A DNA stretch of 38,797 nucleotides from Bacteroidetes bacterium MED-G21 (GCA_002457305.1 NTKG01000007.1:1-38797), one strand, 5' to 3'. Numbered from the stretch's first letter, positions 16,963-27,376 are shown. Numbers and translations are program-made. Notes: generated from the letters alone by a model not told the origin.

Positions 16963-17952
16963 ATGGGTAAAATAACAGCAGCTATTTCAGGAGTCAATGG
17001 TTGGGTCCCAGAGTATAAATTAACAAACCATGAGCTGTCTTCTATGGTAGATACCAATGATGAGTGGATTGTTTCTCGTACAGGAATCAAAGAAAGAAGA
17101 ATCCTTAAAGGTGAAGGTTTAGGCTCCTCAGATATGGGTGCCAAAGCTGTTGAGGGTTTGTTAAAGAAGAAAAATATAAAGGCTGACGAGATTGATCTTA
17201 TTATCTGTGCAACAGCAACTCCAGATATGCTTTTCCCTTCTACTGCGTGTGTTATTGCCGATAAAATTGGAGCAAAAAATGCTTTTTGTTTTGATTTAAT
17301 GGCTGCATGTTCTGGTTTTTTATTCTCTTTGTCTACTGCTTCAAAGTATATAGAGTCGGGTTCTTACAAAAAAGTAGTTGTAGTTGGAGCAGATAAAATG
17401 TCTTCTATTGTCGATTATGAAGATCGTACAACATGCATTATATTTGGAGATGGTGCTGGTGCAGTATTGTTAGAACCAAATGAAGAAGGTTTAGGGATTC
17501 AAGATGCTATTTTGAAAAGCGATGGGTCTGGAAGAGATTATTTGAATATGAAAGGTGGTGGTTCTGTTAGCCCATCGACACATGAAACTGTTGATGCGAA
17601 GGCGCATTATATTTATCAGGATGGTAAAACTGTATTTAAGTTTGCGGTTACAAATATGGCTGATGTGTCTGCGGAAATTATGGAACGCAATAACCTTAAA
17701 GGGAATGATGTTGCTTGGTTAGTTCCTCACCAGGCTAATAAACGTATTATTGATGCAACTGCTAGAAGAATGGGTGTTGGAACTGAAAAGGTAATGTTGA
17801 ATATTGAGAAATACGGGAATACAACAAACGGAACAATCCCACTGTGTTTATGGGAGTGGGAAGATAAATTAAAGAAAGGAGATAATTTGGTATTAGCTGC
17901 TTTTGGTGGTGGTTTTACCTGGGGGTCTATTTACCTTAAATGGGCGTATTAA
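16963..17952 (+). CDS. fabH: 3-oxoacyl-ACP synthase III
   Basis: 329 residues. It condenses acetyl-CoA (or a branched starter) with malonyl-ACP to begin fatty-acid synthesis. The catalytic triad is visible: C116 in [13 protein letters not shown]256 in VPHQANKRI and N286 in [11 protein letters not shown]. Other marks are [16 protein letters not shown] near residue 32 and the C-terminal [16 protein letters not shown]. Starter preference cannot be read from the sequence. In many bacteria plsX lies between rpmF and fabH; here it is absent, as in flavobacterial gene orders I recall. accB starts 27 bases downstream, giving a fatty-acid initiation operon. Confidence 0.95.
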   Translation: MGKITAAISGVNGWVPEYKLTNHELSSMVDTNDEWIVSRTGIKERRILKGEGLGSSDMGAKAVEGLLKKKNIKADEIDLIICATATPDMLFPSTACVIADKIGAKNAFCFDLMAACSGFLFSLSTASKYIESGSYKKVVVVGADKMSSIVDYEDRTTCIIFGDGAGAVLLEPNEEGLGIQDAILKSDGSGRDYLNMKGGGSVSPSTHETVDAKAHYIYQDGKTVFKFAVTNMADVSAEIMERNNLKGNDVAWLVPHQANKRIIDATARRMGVGTEKVMLNIEKYGNTTNGTIPLCLWEWEDKLKKGDNLVLAAFGGGFTWGSIYLKWAY

Positions 17953-17979
17953 AAGTAAATAGTAACATTAATAATTGTT

Positions 17980-18495
17980 ATGGCATTAGATATTAAAGAA
18001 ATTCAAGAACTTATTAAGTTCGTTGCAAAATCTGGTGTTTCCGAAGTAGATTTGGAAATGGGAGATATGAAAATCTCAATTAAAACACCACCTAAAAAGG
18101 GTAAGGGGCAAGTAGAAACAGTTGTTCAGCAAATTCCTGTTACCGCAGCCCCTTCAATTGCTCCTATAGCGGTTCAGTCTGCTCCTGTAGTTGCTGCTGT
18201 TCCTGAAGTGGAAGCTGAAACTCCGGTTGCTAGTTCTGATTCTGATGATTCAAAATATGTTACAATAAAATCGCCAATGATTGGGACATTTTACCGAAAG
18301 CCTTCACCAGACAAAGATCCTTTTATTAATGTAGGAGATGAAGTTAATATTGGAACTGTTGTTTGTGTTGTGGAAGCGATGAAATTATTCAATGAGATTG
18401 AATCTGAAATATCAGGTAAAATAATAAAAGTGTTGGTCGAAGATATGAGTCCAATCGAATATGATCAGCCATTATTTTTGGTAGATCCTTCATAA
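17980..18495 (+). CDS. accB: Biotin carboxyl carrier protein of acetyl-CoA carboxylase
   Basis: 171 residues. It carries the carboxybiotin arm between AccC and the carboxyltransferase. N-terminal part (1-40): IKEIQELIKFVAKSGVSEVD and DMKISIKTPP, as in AccB. An Ala/Pro/Val-rich flexible linker spans about 45-90. The biotinyl domain runs from about 92, with SPMIGTFYRKPSPDKDPF, and the biotinylated lysine is K135 in VVEAMKLFNEIE. The domain ends SPIEYDQPLFLVDP. It lies 27 bases after fabH and 17 before accC. accA and accD are not in this window. Confidence 0.96.
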   Translation: MALDIKEIQELIKFVAKSGVSEVDLEMGDMKISIKTPPKKGKGQVETVVQQIPVTAAPSIAPIAVQSAPVVAAVPEVEAETPVASSDSDDSKYVTIKSPMIGTFYRKPSPDKDPFINVGDEVNIGTVVCVVEAMKLFNEIESEISGKIIKVLVEDMSPIEYDQPLFLVDPS

Positions 18496-18512
18496 TTTTT
18501 ATGTCATAAAAA

Positions 18513-19859
18513 ATGGCCATGTTTAAGAAAATTTTGGTTGCCAATCGTGGCGAAATAGCCCTTCGTGTTATTCGTACTGTTAGAGAAATGGGTATTAAAA
18601 CAGTGGCAGTATATTCTTCTGCAGATGCTGATAGTCTTCATGTTAAGTTTGCAGATGAGGCTGTTTGTATAGGTCCTGCCTCGAGTACTGATTCTTATTT
18701 GAAAATACCCAATATTATTGCAGCAGCAGAAATTACAAATGCTGATGCAATTCATCCTGGTTATGGTTTTTTATCAGAAAATTCGAATTTTTCGAAAATT
18801 TGTGAAGAGAATAATTTGAAATTTATTGGAGCTTCACCTGAAATGATTGATGGGATGGGAGATAAAGCAAATGCTAAAGCAACGATGAAAGCTGCTGGAG
18901 TTCCAACAATTCCTGGTTCAGATGGTATTTTAGAAACTTATGAAGCGGCTGAAAAACTAGCGCTTGAAATAGGTTTTCCTGTTATGTTAAAAGCTACTGC
19001 TGGTGGTGGTGGAAAAGGTATGCGTGCTGTTTATGAATTAGAGCAATTTCATGCAGCTTGGGATTCTGCGCGTCAAGAGGCAGGTGCAGCTTTTGGAAAC
19101 GATGGGATGTATATGGAGAAGTTAATTGTTGAACCCCGCCATATTGAAATTCAAATTATTGGAGATTCATCTGGAAAAGCTTGTCATTTATCTGAAAGAG
19201 ACTGCTCTGTCCAAAGAAGGCATCAAAAACTTACTGAAGAAGCACCATCTCCATTTATGACAAAGGAACTTCGTAAACGAATGGGCGCAGCTGCAGTAAA
19301 AGCTGCCGAAGCGGTAAAATATGAGGGTGCTGGTACTGTTGAGTTTTTAGTTGATAAGGATCGGAATTTTTATTTTATGGAAATGAATACTCGTATTCAG
19401 GTGGAACACCCGGTAACTGAAGAGGTTATTAATTATGATTTGATAGCAGAGCAAATAAAAGTCGCTTCTGGAATTCCAATATCAGGTAAGAATTATGAAC
19501 CCACACTGCATGCAATAGAATGTAGAATTAATGCTGAAGATCCAATGAACGATTTTAGACCATGTCCTGGGAAAATCACAAACTATCATGCCCCTGGAGG
19601 GCATGGTGTTCGTGTTGATACTCATGTTTATGCGGGTTATGTTATTCCTCCATATTATGACTCAATGATAGCTAAGCTTATTGTGGTTGCTCAAACTAGA
19701 GACGCGGCTATTGAGAAGATGAAAAGGGCTTTGAGTGAATTTACAATTGAAGGCATTAAGACTACTATTCCATTTCATTTACAATTAATGGATCATGCGG
19801 ATTATAGATCTGGAAATTATACGACCAAGTTTATGGAAGATTTTATCTTAAAGGGGTAA
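18513..19859 (+). CDS. accC: Biotin carboxylase subunit of acetyl-CoA carboxylase
   Basis: 448 residues, typical. It uses ATP and bicarbonate to carboxylate biotin on AccB. N-domain: [17 protein letters not shown] and [16 protein letters not shown]-grasp: [16 protein letters not shown], the lid, then [28 protein letters not shown] and [26 protein letters not shown] (split here for the metal Glu and catalytic Arg). C-domain: [10 protein letters not shown] and [12 protein letters not shown]. It starts ATG 18513, or the third codon (18519) could serve. It follows accB closely and ends just before a strong hairpin at 19881. Confidence 0.96.
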   Translation: MAMFKKILVANRGEIALRVIRTVREMGIKTVAVYSSADADSLHVKFADEAVCIGPASSTDSYLKIPNIIAAAEITNADAIHPGYGFLSENSNFSKICEENNLKFIGASPEMIDGMGDKANAKATMKAAGVPTIPGSDGILETYEAAEKLALEIGFPVMLKATAGGGGKGMRAVYELEQFHAAWDSARQEAGAAFGNDGMYMEKLIVEPRHIEIQIIGDSSGKACHLSERDCSVQRRHQKLTEEAPSPFMTKELRKRMGAAAVKAAEAVKYEGAGTVEFLVDKDRNFYFMEMNTRIQVEHPVTEEVINYDLIAEQIKVASGIPISGKNYEPTLHAIECRINAEDPMNDFRPCPGKITNYHAPGGHGVRVDTHVYAGYVIPPYYDSMIAKLIVVAQTRDAAIEKMKRALSEFTIEGIKTTIPFHLQLMDHADYRSGNYTTKFMEDFILKG

Positions 19860-19880
19860 TTTATCTTTATGTATCATATC

Positions 19881-19916
19881 AAATTCCGATTCGTTTAAGC
19901 GGGTTGGAATTTTTTT
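19881..19916. terminator. Terminator of fabH-accB-accC, overlapping the dxs stop
   Basis: AAATTCCGATTCG (19881-19893) pairs with CGGGTTGGAATTT (19900-19912) through Watson-Crick and G-T pairs, with loop TTTAAG and a following T-run. The dxs stop codon (19915-19917, minus strand) lies in the T-run, so convergent transcripts meet here. Confidence 0.75.
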
Positions 19917-21837
19917 ATATAGCAAGTTTTAATTTATTCTTGACCTGTTCTATTTTCTTTTTTATGCTTCCTTTATCATATCCGCAATCAGCGTGAAGTT
20001 GAATCTGAGTCCCATGTTCAATAAATTCATCTGGTATACCCAGTCGATATACTGAGGCATTGTATTGGTTGTCTGCCATAAACTCAATAACAGAAGACCC
20101 TACTCCTCCAGAAATACATCCGTCTTCGATAGTGATGATGTGTTCATATGTTTTAAAAACCACGTGGAGCATTTTTTGATCAAGCGGTTTAGCAAATCTT
20201 AAGTCGTAGTGTCCAATATATATACCTTCTTTCTCATATTCATTACAGACTTCAGTTGCATAGTTGCCTACATGACCCAAAGACAGAATTGCAATGTTTT
20301 TGCCAGTCCTAAGCTTACGTCCAGTACCAATTTCGATAGATTTAAACTCCGTTTTCCAATCTGGCATTACACCCTTGCCACGTGGGTATCTAATAGTGAA
20401 AGGACCGTGTTTTTTTTCTTGAGCTGTAAACATTAAATTTCTTAATTCCTCTTCATTCATAGGAGCAGAGATAATCATGTTTGGGATGCATTTAAAATAT
20501 GCGATATCAAATGAACCATGGTGAGTTGGGCCATCTTCTCCTACTAATCCTGCACGGTCTAGACAAAATATTACACTTAGGTTTTGAATAGCAACATCAT
20601 GAATTACTTGATCAAAAGCTCTTTGCATAAATGTTGAATAAATGTTACAAAAAGGAATTAAGCCTTGAGTAGCCATTCCTGCCGAAAAAGTAACAGCATG
20701 TTGTTCTGCAATTCCAACATCAAATGCCCTATCTGGTATTTCTTCCATCATATATTTTAGTGATGACCCAGTTGGCATTGCAGGAGTCACACCTACAATT
20801 TGTTTATTTTTTTTTGCAAGTTCTATGATGGTATATCCAAATACATCTTGGTATTTAGGAGCCTCATTTTTAGTTTTTGCAATACTTAATATTTTACCAG
20901 TATCTTTATTAAAGATGCCTGGAGCATGCCATTTCGTAGTGTTTCCATCTTCGGCAGGTTTGTACCCCTTGCCTTTTTTTGTGACACAATGAAGTATTTT
21001 TGGGCCAGGAATGTCTTTTAAATCCTCTAATATTTTAACTAGATGTTCTACATCATGACCGTCAACAGGTCCAAAGTATCTAAAGTTTAGTGATTCGAAA
21101 TAATTGCTTTGTTCTAGCATAGATGATTTAATGCCATTTTCTATTTTTTGAACAATAGATTGCGCATTAGGCCCAAACTTGCTGAATTTGCCAAGTAGAT
21201 CCCAGACTTCATCTTTAATTTTGTTATAAGTGTGCGATGTTGTAATGTCAGTTAGGTATTCTTTTAATGCTCCTACGTTTGGATCGATTGACATACAGTT
21301 GTCGTTTAATACAACCAGAATATTCGAGTCTGACATGCCTGCATGATTAAGAGCTTCAAAAGCTTGTCCACCGGTAAGTGCGCCATCCCCAATTACTGCA
21401 ATATGCTGTTTGTTCTTTTCATTTTTTAATGATGATGCAATTGACATTCCGAGGGCAGCTCCTATAGATGTAGATGAGTGGCCAACACCAAAAGTGTCAA
21501 ATTCACTTTCAGTACGTTTAGGGAATCCGCTAAGACCTTTGTATTTTCTATTTGTGTGAAAAATGTCTCTTCTTCCGGTAAGAATTTTATGTCCATAAGC
21601 CTGGTGTCCTACATCCCATACTAACTGGTCATAAGGCGTATTAAAGACATAGTGTAATGCAACTGAAAGCTCAACGACACCTAAGCTTGCTCCAAAATGC
21701 CCACCGTTTACCGAAACGACATCTATAATAAACTGTCGAAGTTCTTTTGATAGTTTTACTAAATCAGAGACATCTAATTTTTTTAAATCAGAAGGAGAGT
21801 CAATGTTGTTTAATATTGATTTTGTTTTTTCAGACAA
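19915..21837 (-). CDS. dxs: 1-deoxy-D-xylulose-5-phosphate synthase
   Basis: 640 residues. It condenses pyruvate with glyceraldehyde-3-phosphate, using thiamine diphosphate, at the entry of the MEP isoprenoid route and the DXP route to vitamin B6. H47 in NGGHFGASLG, H78 in WDVGHQAYGH, the thiamine-binding GDGALTGG (150-157) to NDN (178-180), and VGIAEQHAVTFSAGMA with the catalytic Glu are all visible. The pyrimidine-binding and C-terminal domains are complete. The start is TTG at 21837: an in-frame stop lies three codons upstream and there is no early ATG, while MSEKTKSILNNIDSPSDLKKL matches where the family begins. A TACATTTG box is 26 bases upstream. Confidence 0.96.
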   Translation of the reverse strand: MSEKTKSILNNIDSPSDLKKLDVSDLVKLSKELRQFIIDVVSVNGGHFGASLGVVELSVALHYVFNTPYDQLVWDVGHQAYGHKILTGRRDIFHTNRKYKGLSGFPKRTESEFDTFGVGHSSTSIGAALGMSIASSLKNEKNKQHIAVIGDGALTGGQAFEALNHAGMSDSNILVVLNDNCMSIDPNVGALKEYLTDITTSHTYNKIKDEVWDLLGKFSKFGPNAQSIVQKIENGIKSSMLEQSNYFESLNFRYFGPVDGHDVEHLVKILEDLKDIPGPKILHCVTKKGKGYKPAEDGNTTKWHAPGIFNKDTGKILSIAKTKNEAPKYQDVFGYTIIELAKKNKQIVGVTPAMPTGSSLKYMMEEIPDRAFDVGIAEQHAVTFSAGMATQGLIPFCNIYSTFMQRAFDQVIHDVAIQNLSVIFCLDRAGLVGEDGPTHHGSFDIAYFKCIPNMIISAPMNEEELRNLMFTAQEKKHGPFTIRYPRGKGVMPDWKTEFKSIEIGTGRKLRTGKNIAILSLGHVGNYATEVCNEYEKEGIYIGHYDLRFAKPLDQKMLHVVFKTYEHIITIEDGCISGGVGSSVIEFMADNQYNASVYRLGIPDEFIEHGTQIQLHADCGYDKGSIKKKIEQVKNKLKLAI

Positions 21838-21862
21838 TTTTTTTCAATTTATAATTCCATTA

Positions 21863-21870
21863 CAAATGTA
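21863..21870 (-). promoter_or_regulatory. -7 box of dxs
   Basis: On the minus strand the sequence is TACATTTG, an exact TAnnTTTG match. It predicts a leader of roughly 20 bases ahead of the TTG start codon. No convincing -33 element is seen. Confidence 0.5.
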
Positions 21871-22027
21871 GTAAAGAATGTGTTTAAAATATATTTTGTC
21901 TTGTGTTTAGTATAAAATATTTTTTACAGGCCTATTAATTATATTTTATGATAAGTTTCAGGTTTTAATTTACTATTTTCACTCATTATAAATAAGTTTT
22001 TACGTTATACCTTTTTAATTAGATGTC

Positions 22028-22783
22028 TTGAAGTTAAAAACAAATAAATTTATAGAAAGGTATTTCGATGACGATTTATCAAATGAAGAACTTGAATTGT
22101 TTCGAGAAAAACTCCAAACGGATATAAAATTCAAAGAAGAAGTTGAATTGTATGAGCAAGTATTTGGTGATTTAGTTTACAAGCGAGAACGCAAAATGAA
22201 AACTAATTTTCATGCTCTTGAACTTCACACTAGAAAATCTAAAAAGGTCTTTTTTTTTAATGGAATAATGAAAAGGGTTATTATGTTTCCCCTTTTATTC
22301 ATTGTTATTATTTTTGGTTTGAATCACTTTTCTTTTTCTTCAGAACAAGATTTTAGAATAATTTTTGAAGAATATTTTGAGCCTTATCCTAACATATTGG
22401 CTCCTATTAGTCGTTCTTCAGAATATTTAGATTCTGAGCTATCCAATGTTATGGTTTTATATGAGATAGAACAATATGAAGATGCTCTTTTAGGATTGAA
22501 TACATTAATTGATAGTACTAATGCTTATCATAATGAATTGCTTTTTTATAAAGGTTTATCATTACTTGCTTCCGGAAATTCAAGTGAAGCTGTCTCTAGT
22601 TTTGAGCTTATGGATTTGTCTTGTGATATGGAGAATCAAAGAAAATGGTATTTATCTTTGGCTTTAGGCCAATCTGGGGACGTTATTCAAGCAAAAGAAT
22701 TGCTAAATGATATTGTGTCTGACAGGAGTCATTTTATGACTTATGCAGAAGAGCTGTTAGATGAACTTTCGATAAAAGAGTAA
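22028..22783 (+). CDS. Single-pass membrane protein with anti-sigma-like N-terminus and periplasmic TPR-like region
   Basis: 251 residues. The start is TTG 22028: the frame has a stop four codons upstream and no early ATG, and the first residues already hold the motif IERYFDDDLSNEELELFREK. That motif resembles the cytoplasmic front (about 1-50) of Bacteroidota anti-sigma-like proteins, though no zinc motif is present. A basic stretch (KSKK, MKR) precedes one membrane span (about 84-99), so the N-terminus should face the cytosol. The part outside (about 105-251) is helical with TPR-like pairs (YEIEQYEDALLGLNTLI, NELLFYKGLSLLASGNSSEAV). Its 3' end overlaps the convergent CHAT gene by 27 bases. 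No sigma-factor gene is adjacent. Partner and function are inferred, not shown. Confidence 0.7.
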   Translation: MKLKTNKFIERYFDDDLSNEELELFREKLQTDIKFKEEVELYEQVFGDLVYKRERKMKTNFHALELHTRKSKKVFFFNGIMKRVIMFPLLFIVIIFGLNHFSFSSEQDFRIIFEEYFEPYPNILAPISRSSEYLDSELSNVMVLYEIEQYEDALLGLNTLIDSTNAYHNELLFYKGLSLLASGNSSEAVSSFELMDLSCDMENQRKWYLSLALGQSGDVIQAKELLNDIVSDRSHFMTYAEELLDELSIKE

Positions 22784-25756
22784 ACCAATAATTAAAATTA
22801 ATGGAATTAGAAAGTATATCTTCTTGTCCATTTTAGATTTTATGTCAATGTTATTTGTGTTTCCATAAATAACCATCCCTCCCCAGAATATTGGATTGGA
22901 AAGGTGTTCGTCGGAGGATTTAAGATATTTTATTTTAGCTTGTTGAAGAGCTAAACCTTTGTTTTTGTTATTTCTTTTTTCAAAGAATGAAGTTGTAATT
23001 TTTGATGTTGGTAAATCTGCGACATCCCACAAGCTTAAAAGAACGGCATGCGCTCCAGCATAATTAAAACTTCTAGCTAAACTTGTGACTCCTTCTCCTA
23101 AAATCATATTGCCATTTCCACTACTACAACTACTCAATACTACGAGTTTAGCATTTAATTTTATGTTTTGTATTTCATGTGCATAAAGTTCACTTTTTGA
23201 GTCTTCTTTTTTTTCTGGAGAAAGAATGAGTTTTGAGTAAGCAGAATTATTTGTGTTTTGCTCAGTATGACCTGAAAAATGAATGACTTCGTAATCAGAT
23301 ATAATTTTTAATAGATTCTTTTTAGTAGCATTTTCGTTTATTAATAAATCGCCATTTATTTCTTTTGCTACGCTATTAATTTCTTTATGTGCCTCTTTAA
23401 GAGGTGCGTATTTCGGTCCTGTTACCTTTGGCAAAATACCGAGGTAATTTTTATTTGGTTTAAGATGGTTTAATTTTTCATTTGTTATATAGTTTTTGTA
23501 TTGTATTGAATGGTTGTGAACGAGATAATTAAGTTTATTGTATTTAATTTCTTTTGGTTTTTTATTAATAAAGCAATCAAAGTTTAAAGAGTAAATATCC
23601 TTACTTGGAATGATTGTAATTTTTTGGAAGTCATCAGTTTTATGAGGCTTAAGTAATAGCATATATAATTCGTATGCTAGATCAGTATATTTCTCAATAT
23701 CTGAGTTTGTAATAGATTTATTAAACTCAAATATTTTATCTGATAAATTTGTGATAGTGTCTTCATGAAATGTTATGTTATTTTTAGAAATACCCAAAGA
23801 GTAAATATGGTCATGGTATTTATAATATTCTATAATAATCTCATTTTCACCTAATTTCTTTTGTATTAAACTATAATTAGATTCTGACTTTTTGTACTTA
23901 TGATTGAAGTAATTAGGGTATTCCTTTTCTATTCTAGAGATTAAAGATTCTAACTCTCTTTTTAATTTAAATATTTCTGATTTGATTTCTTTATTTGATT
24001 GAGATTCAGGGTTGTTTTCATTGAAAATTTGATTTTGCTTCTCAGATATTTTTCTTTTTAATAGATCTTCTTTAATTATTATTGAATCTGGAAGATTCGA
24101 ATTGTGTTTTGCATTGGCATTTTGCAACTCTTTTTTTAATAAATAGGCTTTTTCGTATTCGAAAAAATTCAGTGCGTGTTTAATGTGTTTAGGGTTATTA
24201 TCTAAATCATAAAGTTTTTTTAATGCTTGAATTGCTAAATAGAGATTTTCATCGATTTCATTGAATAGAGATAATTTTTCTGAATTGTGAAAATAGAAAT
24301 TAGTAAAAACCTCATATAATAAATTTACTTTTTTAGCGCTTTCGATAAGTTGGTATAGGTAGTTTGTGTCTTTTGTTTTATTGTAAAGTCCAAGTAGGCC
24401 TTTTTGTTTTAGAATAGAGGTACTCAATAATAGTGGCCTGGAGATGATGGCGCTTTTATAATCTTCTAGTTCATTTGTAAGTACTAAGTTTTTTTCAGCA
24501 TTTTCAAGTTCTTTTATGCATGTTTCATAGCTATGCTCTTTAAAATAACTTAAGGCGTTAAGATAATAGGCTTGTGCCAAATCATAGTTTTTTTGGTTCC
24601 AAATAGTTTTATTAATTTCTATTGATTCTTTAAGTACTCTTCTGGCTTTGTCATTTTTATTTTTATGAAAGTAAATCAATGCTAAATGATTTGATATCAA
24701 GTTAGCCAGTTCATTTTGTGGTCCATTTATTTCTTCATTGAGAGTTTTCGATTTCCTTAAAATATTTAGGGCTTTGCTGTATTCATTACTCTCTATGTAT
24801 GTAGCACCTAGGTTAAAGTATTTCCATGGGAGTTCGTTTTTGTAGTTGTTTGTTTCTACTACGTTAATAGATTTATTATGATATATTTTTGCTTGATCAA
24901 GGTCTCCGAGGTTTGTGTAATTATTTGCAATATTACTTTGAATTGTTGCAATATTGATGACTTTTTCTGGATTGATTTTAGTGAAAAGCCTCAGTGCTTC
25001 AAAATAATACTCTTGTGATTTTTCAATATCCTTTAGTTCTGATGAGATGACGCCTAATGAATTGTATATATGTGCTTTGTAAATTTCAACAGTTGATAAG
25101 TAGTCGTTAAAGTAATTTAATGCCTTTTGGAGGTGTTCTTGTGCGAGTATTAAATTATGACTGGACTTATATGAGTTGGCAAGAGAAAAGTGCGCAATGA
25201 CAATACTATTGTAGTCAACAGGTACGCTATTTAGAGATAATTTTAGTGCTTGTTGCTGAAGCTTGATGCATTTTTGAATATTTCCTATTTTTTTATGGAA
25301 AACCCCTAAAGAACTAGTATTGTGTATGATTTTTGGATGGGAAGGTTTTAGGTGTTTAATTCTTTGTTTTAGTGCTTTTTCTCCATATAAAATTGTAGAG
25401 TCGGTCTCTCCATAATGGTATTTTGCAACAGCCAAATTGTATAGGATGTCACCGTATAGTTCTAGGTTTTCTAGTTTACTGCCTTTAGATAGTTGAAGCG
25501 CTTGGTGTCCGTAAGTAATTACTTCAGATAGATTTTCAGTTTCTTTATTTATCTGACATAGTAGGCTTAAGCAGTCGAATTTATTCTGTTTGTTTTTTGC
25601 TTGGGCGAGATTATTTTCTAGATATAAAATAGCATTTTCAAACTCTCCTATTTCAGATAAAGAATCAGTAGTGTATTGGTAATTATTATATTTCTGCTCA
25701 TTTTGTCCATATATACTATTTATTAGGACAATAGATGCAATAAGTAATGTTTTCAT
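22757..25756 (-). CDS. Periplasmic TPR-CHAT caspase-like protein with C-terminal membrane anchor
   Basis: 999 residues. Signal peptide MKTLLIASIVLINSIYGQ, then about twelve tetratricopeptide-like helical pairs (about 30-480; for example AKYHYGETDSTILYGEKALK and YYFEALRLFTKINPE). A charged helical linker follows (about 530-620), then a CHAT domain (about 690-970). The caspase-type dyad is intact: H830 in IHFSGHTEQ and C877 in LVVLSSCSSGNG, followed by GEGVTSLARSFNYAGAHAV and the conserved SLWDVAD. A hydrophobic segment at about 980-996 ends RKFI and would anchor it, leaving the peptidase in the periplasm. Substrate is unknown. Its ends face a TPR membrane protein gene (overlap 27 bases), a natural candidate partner. 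Confidence 0.88.
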   Translation of the reverse strand: MKTLLIASIVLINSIYGQNEQKYNNYQYTTDSLSEIGEFENAILYLENNLAQAKNKQNKFDCLSLLCQINKETENLSEVITYGHQALQLSKGSKLENLELYGDILYNLAVAKYHYGETDSTILYGEKALKQRIKHLKPSHPKIIHNTSSLGVFHKKIGNIQKCIKLQQQALKLSLNSVPVDYNSIVIAHFSLANSYKSSHNLILAQEHLQKALNYFNDYLSTVEIYKAHIYNSLGVISSELKDIEKSQEYYFEALRLFTKINPEKVINIATIQSNIANNYTNLGDLDQAKIYHNKSINVVETNNYKNELPWKYFNLGATYIESNEYSKALNILRKSKTLNEEINGPQNELANLISNHLALIYFHKNKNDKARRVLKESIEINKTIWNQKNYDLAQAYYLNALSYFKEHSYETCIKELENAEKNLVLTNELEDYKSAIISRPLLLSTSILKQKGLLGLYNKTKDTNYLYQLIESAKKVNLLYEVFTNFYFHNSEKLSLFNEIDENLYLAIQALKKLYDLDNNPKHIKHALNFFEYEKAYLLKKELQNANAKHNSNLPDSIIIKEDLLKRKISEKQNQIFNENNPESQSNKEIKSEIFKLKRELESLISRIEKEYPNYFNHKYKKSESNYSLIQKKLGENEIIIEYYKYHDHIYSLGISKNNITFHEDTITNLSDKIFEFNKSITNSDIEKYTDLAYELYMLLLKPHKTDDFQKITIIPSKDIYSLNFDCFINKKPKEIKYNKLNYLVHNHSIQYKNYITNEKLNHLKPNKNYLGILPKVTGPKYAPLKEAHKEINSVAKEINGDLLINENATKKNLLKIISDYEVIHFSGHTEQNTNNSAYSKLILSPEKKEDSKSELYAHEIQNIKLNAKLVVLSSCSSGNGNMILGEGVTSLARSFNYAGAHAVLLSLWDVADLPTSKITTSFFEKRNNKNKGLALQQAKIKYLKSSDEHLSNPIFWGGMVIYGNTNNIDIKSKMDKKIYFLIPLILIIGLLFYRKFI

Positions 25757-25879
25757 TTAGGACTTTTGGCGCAACTAAAATAGTATTTGTTTTTTAGATT
25801 AAAGCTTTTTTTAAAAAAGCCCCCTTATCAAAAATAGTACCAAATTACAAATTTTGAGATTATTTGGCTGCTTATATAG

Positions 25880-25909
25880 TTGACATGCCAATGAAAAAAA
25901 TTAAATTTG
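25880..25909 (+). promoter_or_regulatory. Promoter of asnS-rpoN
   Basis: The best promoter of the window: TTGAC at 25880 (-33), a 19-base spacer, then TAAATTTG at 25902-25909 (-7). Transcription should start near 25915, only about 13 bases before the asnS ATG. Confidence 0.7.
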
Positions 25910-25927
25910 TAATACGCATTATTATAG

Positions 25928-27376
25928 ATGGATAATATGAATAGGATAGAAGTAAAAGAAGCCTTAAGACTAGAGATAAGTAATAATTTGGTCACTCTAA
26001 AAGGTTGGGTTAAAACAAAGAGGGGCAGTAAAAACGTTTCATTTATTGCTTTAAATGATGGTTCGACACTTAATAATATTCAGATAGTTGCTGAACATAA
26101 TATTTCTGAGGATACTTTAAAGTTGATTAATACTGGTGCCAGTATTTCTGTAACAGGAAAATTAGTTCAATCAAAAGGTTCAGGTCAATCTGTAGAGGTT
26201 TTAGCTGAATCTATTGACGTGCTAGGTATAGCTGATCCAGATGAATATCCATTGCAACCAAAAAAACATTCTTTAGAATTTTTAAGAGAAAAGGCTCATT
26301 TAAGATTTCGAACAAACACCTTTGGTGCAGTATTTCGTATTCGTCATGCGATGACTTATGCGATTCATAATTTTTTTAATCAGAAGGGGTTTTCGAATAT
26401 ACATACCCCTATAATTACTGGTTCGGATTGTGAAGGTGCAGGTGAGATGTTCGCTGTAAGTACTTTAGATAAAGTCAACACTCCATTAACGGAGCAGGGA
26501 GATGTTGATTATTCGAAAGATTTTTTTGGTAAAGAGACCAATTTAACTGTATCTGGTCAGTTAGAAGCTGAAATGGCAGCATTAGCACTTGGTAAAGTTT
26601 ATACTTTTGGCCCAACATTTCGTGCAGAAAATTCTAATACTTCTAGACATCTCGCAGAGTTTTGGATGATTGAGCCCGAAGTGGCTTTTGCGGACTTAAA
26701 TGAAAACATGAGCCTTGCACAAGATATGCTTCAATATTTATGTTCATATGCGTTAGATAATTGTAAGGATGATATAGCGTTTTTAGATAAACGTTTACAG
26801 GAAGAGGAGAAACACAAGAAAAAAGAAGAGCGCCAAGAAATGGGGCTAATTGAGAAGCTTAAATTCGTGGTGGAAAATGATTTTGAACGAATTAGCTACA
26901 CAGAGGCTTATGATATTTTAAGGAATTCTAAGCCTAATAAGAAGAAAAAGTTCCAATATCTTATAGAGGAGTGGGGTGCTGATTTTCAGTCGGAGCATGA
27001 AAGGTATTTGGTAGAGAAGAAATTTAAAAAGCCTGTAATTATTACTGATTACCCAAAAGATATAAAGGCTTTTTATATGCGTATGAATGATGACGGTAAA
27101 ACTGTTCGTGCTATGGATGTTTTGTTCCCTGGTATTGGCGAAATTATTGGTGGCTCGCAAAGGGAAGAACGATTAGATGTACTTAAAGAAAGAATGAAAG
27201 AGATGGATATTCCTGAAGACGAGTTATGGTGGTATATTGATTCTAGAAATTTCGGTACAGTTCCTCACAGTGGATATGGATTAGGCTTTGAGCGTTTGGT
27301 TTTATTTGTTACTGGAATGGGTAATATTAGAGATGTCATTCCTTTTCCAAGAACTCCAAACAATGCAGATTTTTAA
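25928..27376 (+). CDS. asnS: Asparaginyl-tRNA synthetase
   Basis: 482 residues. This class II enzyme charges tRNA-Asn. An OB-fold anticodon-binding domain (about 1-110) has [21 protein letters not shown]. Class II motif 2 is [19 protein letters not shown] and motif 3 is [16 protein letters not shown], followed by [17 protein letters not shown] at the end, which distinguishes it from the aspartyl enzyme. A charged insertion (about 290-310, [12 protein letters not shown]) occurs in Bacteroidota versions. Since this organism charges Asn directly, a GatCAB route for tRNA-Asn is not required. Two ATGs are possible (25928 and 25937). rpoN starts five bases after the stop. Confidence 0.97.
   Translation: MDNMNRIEVKEALRLEISNNLVTLKGWVKTKRGSKNVSFIALNDGSTLNNIQIVAEHNISEDTLKLINTGASISVTGKLVQSKGSGQSVEVLAESIDVLGIADPDEYPLQPKKHSLEFLREKAHLRFRTNTFGAVFRIRHAMTYAIHNFFNQKGFSNIHTPIITGSDCEGAGEMFAVSTLDKVNTPLTEQGDVDYSKDFFGKETNLTVSGQLEAEMAALALGKVYTFGPTFRAENSNTSRHLAEFWMIEPEVAFADLNENMSLAQDMLQYLCSYALDNCKDDIAFLDKRLQEEEKHKKKEERQEMGLIEKLKFVVENDFERISYTEAYDILRNSKPNKKKKFQYLIEEWGADFQSEHERYLVEKKFKKPVIITDYPKDIKAFYMRMNDDGKTVRAMDVLFPGIGEIIGGSQREERLDVLKERMKEMDIPEDELWWYIDSRNFGTVPHSGYGLGFERLVLFVTGMGNIRDVIPFPRTPNNADF

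Noticed and set aside
25804-25820. Palindrome GCTTTTTTTAAAAAAGC as a terminator
   Set aside because: It lies between divergent starts where no transcript should end, and it is only an A/T tract flanked by GC.
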